12,871 bases of DNA, from positions 1-12,871 of the forward strand of contig PMBV01000077.1 of NCBI GenBank assembly GCA_003153055.1, written 5' to 3'. This document shows positions 12,033 to 12,871 of this stretch, piece by piece; the first letter of the stretch is position 1; the number at the start of each line of letters is the position of its first letter. The notes under the pieces were generated by a model. It saw nothing but the letters and a program-made list of their open reading frames with translations, was not told the DNA's origin and searched no databases. This DNA is from Myxococcales bacterium. GTDB lineage: Bacteria; Myxococcota; Myxococcia; Myxococcales; Myxococcaceae. A program made the translations under genes and the position numbers.

Positions 12033-12871
12033 ATGGCACGCCGTGCCGGCAGCCCGACCAGCGTGGAGCGCCTGGTGCGCGAAGTGGACGACCGGCGGGC
12101 GAGGGTGTCGCTGCACTTCAAGATTCTCACCGGCTACGTGGCGCTGGCCGCCGCGCTGGTGGTGGTCTTCACCGTCGGCAGCGCGTGGGACCTGTCGCTC
12201 AAGCTGGCCGCGTCGGGCGTGGTGACGCTGGTGTTAGCGGCCCTGCTGCCCTACTTCCTCCTGCGGGTGTCGAGGGTGAAGGTGCTCTCCCGCACGGCCA
12301 TGGAGATTTCCCGTGGCGACCTCTCGCGGCGGGTGCAGCTCGACGCCTCCAACTCCACCTTCCGCGACGACATCGACGAGCTGGCGGTGGGCATCGCCGA
12401 TATGCAGGGCAACTTGAGAGAATTGGTGAGCTCCATTCAGCACACCGCCGAGTCGGTGGCCGACAGCGCCGCCGCGCTCGAGGGCAACGCCGCGGGGCTC
12501 AACGCCCAGGCCGGCGAAGTAGGTGACTCGGTCAAGGCCATCGCCTTGGGTGCCGAGGCCCAGTCGGCGCTGGTGACGCGGGCCTCGCGCTCCATCACCG
12601 ACATGGCTCAGGCGCTCCAGCGCACCGCGCTCTCGGCCGTGGAGTCGAACCGGGCGGCCGGGGCGACCTCCTCCTCGGCCGAGGAGGGCAGCACGGCGGC
12701 GCGGCTCGCGGGCGAGAAGGTTCGCAAGGTCTTCGCCCGCATCGAGTCGGCCAGCCACGAGGTGTTCAAGTTCGGCGAGAAGACGCAGGAGATTTCGAAA
12801 ATCGTCGACGCCATCACCCAGGTGGCCCAGCAGACCAACCTCCTCGCCTTGAACGCCACCATCGAGGCGGC
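12033..12871 (+). CDS. Methyl-accepting chemotaxis protein with minimal periplasmic loop, 3'-truncated by window
   Basis: The frame is open from the ATG at 12033 to the window end (279 full codons). GGAG lies 12 nt upstream, a long spacing; another in-frame ATG at 11994 would add 13 Arg/Pro-rich residues. Residues 1-30 are polar and basic, with helices at about 31-49 and 58-78 joined by only about eight residues, so there is no periplasmic sensor domain. A HAMP-like segment follows (about 79-135: MEISRGDLSRRV, then DELAVGIADMQGNL). After it comes a long Ala/Glu/Ser-rich coiled coil. The protein is cut in the signalling tip, ISKIVDAITQVAQQTNLLAL followed by NATIEAA, the sequence that binds CheA and CheW. 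Such receptors sense membrane or cytoplasmic cues or work with a partner protein. Any chemotaxis cluster would have to lie downstream. Confidence 0.9.
   Translation, partial: MARRAGSPTSVERLVREVDDRRARVSLHFKILTGYVALAAALVVVFTVGSAWDLSLKLAASGVVTLVLAALLPYFLLRVSRVKVLSRTAMEISRGDLSRRVQLDASNSTFRDDIDELAVGIADMQGNLRELVSSIQHTAESVADSAAALEGNAAGLNAQAGEVGDSVKAIALGAEAQSALVTRASRSITDMAQALQRTALSAVESNRAAGATSSSAEEGSTAARLAGEKVRKVFARIESASHEVFKFGEKTQEISKIVDAITQVAQQTNLLALNATIEA

Overview
The window is GC-rich and looks like chromosomal DNA of a myxobacterium (phylum Myxococcota, probably the Myxococcus/Archangium side). The evidence is a small protein ending in a MYXO-CTERM-like Cys/hydrophobic/Arg tail, several Cys-rich lipoproteins of myxobacterial style (Gly-Cys-Glu and Thr-Gly-Cys-Gly motifs), a PEGA-domain envelope protein, an RCC1-propeller lipoprotein, and strong third-position G/C bias. 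Family names come from motif recognition alone; no database search was possible.

Layout. (1) 1-933: the 3' part of an Rpn/YhgA-like PD-(D/E)XK nuclease gene, with its start outside the window. (2) 969-2041, minus strand: a HAD-type phosphatase and a small three-helix membrane protein, joined by an ATGA stop/start overlap. They are divergent from (3) 2196-3317, a GntR regulator with a LacI-type sugar-binding domain. The 154-bp divergent region holds a good sigma-70-like promoter for the HAD gene, and an imperfect palindrome over a likely -10 box just upstream of the regulator. (4) 3620-4552: an aldo/keto reductase of the Kv-beta/YghZ kind. (5) 4694-9983: five plus-strand genes for exported proteins: a tail-fibre-like plus discoidin-like protein with a Cys-rich tail, a PEGA protein with a C-terminal membrane hairpin, a Cys-rich lipoprotein, a seven-blade RCC1 lipoprotein with a cysteine pair in every blade, and the MYXO-CTERM-like protein. 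A nested perfect hairpin abuts the ribosome binding site of the first gene. (6) 9991-11105, minus strand: a YceF-type Maf nucleotide pyrophosphatase followed by a small Cys-rich lipoprotein. (7) 11248-11318: tRNA-Gln(TTG). (8) 11422-11937: an archaemetzincin-like protein whose catalytic Glu and third zinc-ligand His are both replaced. (9) 12033-end: the 5' part of a methyl-accepting chemotaxis protein with almost no periplasmic domain.

How the genes may work together. The 4694-9983 block is the best candidate for an undescribed system. All five products carry export signals, they are closely spaced and co-directional, and they combine putative ligand-binding folds, disulfide-rich domains and several ways of anchoring to the envelope. 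That suggests a cell-surface or outer-membrane assembly, but this is inference from architecture and order only. The degenerate archaemetzincin is the clearest anomaly in a single gene. The remaining genes look like ordinary metabolic, regulatory and housekeeping genes.
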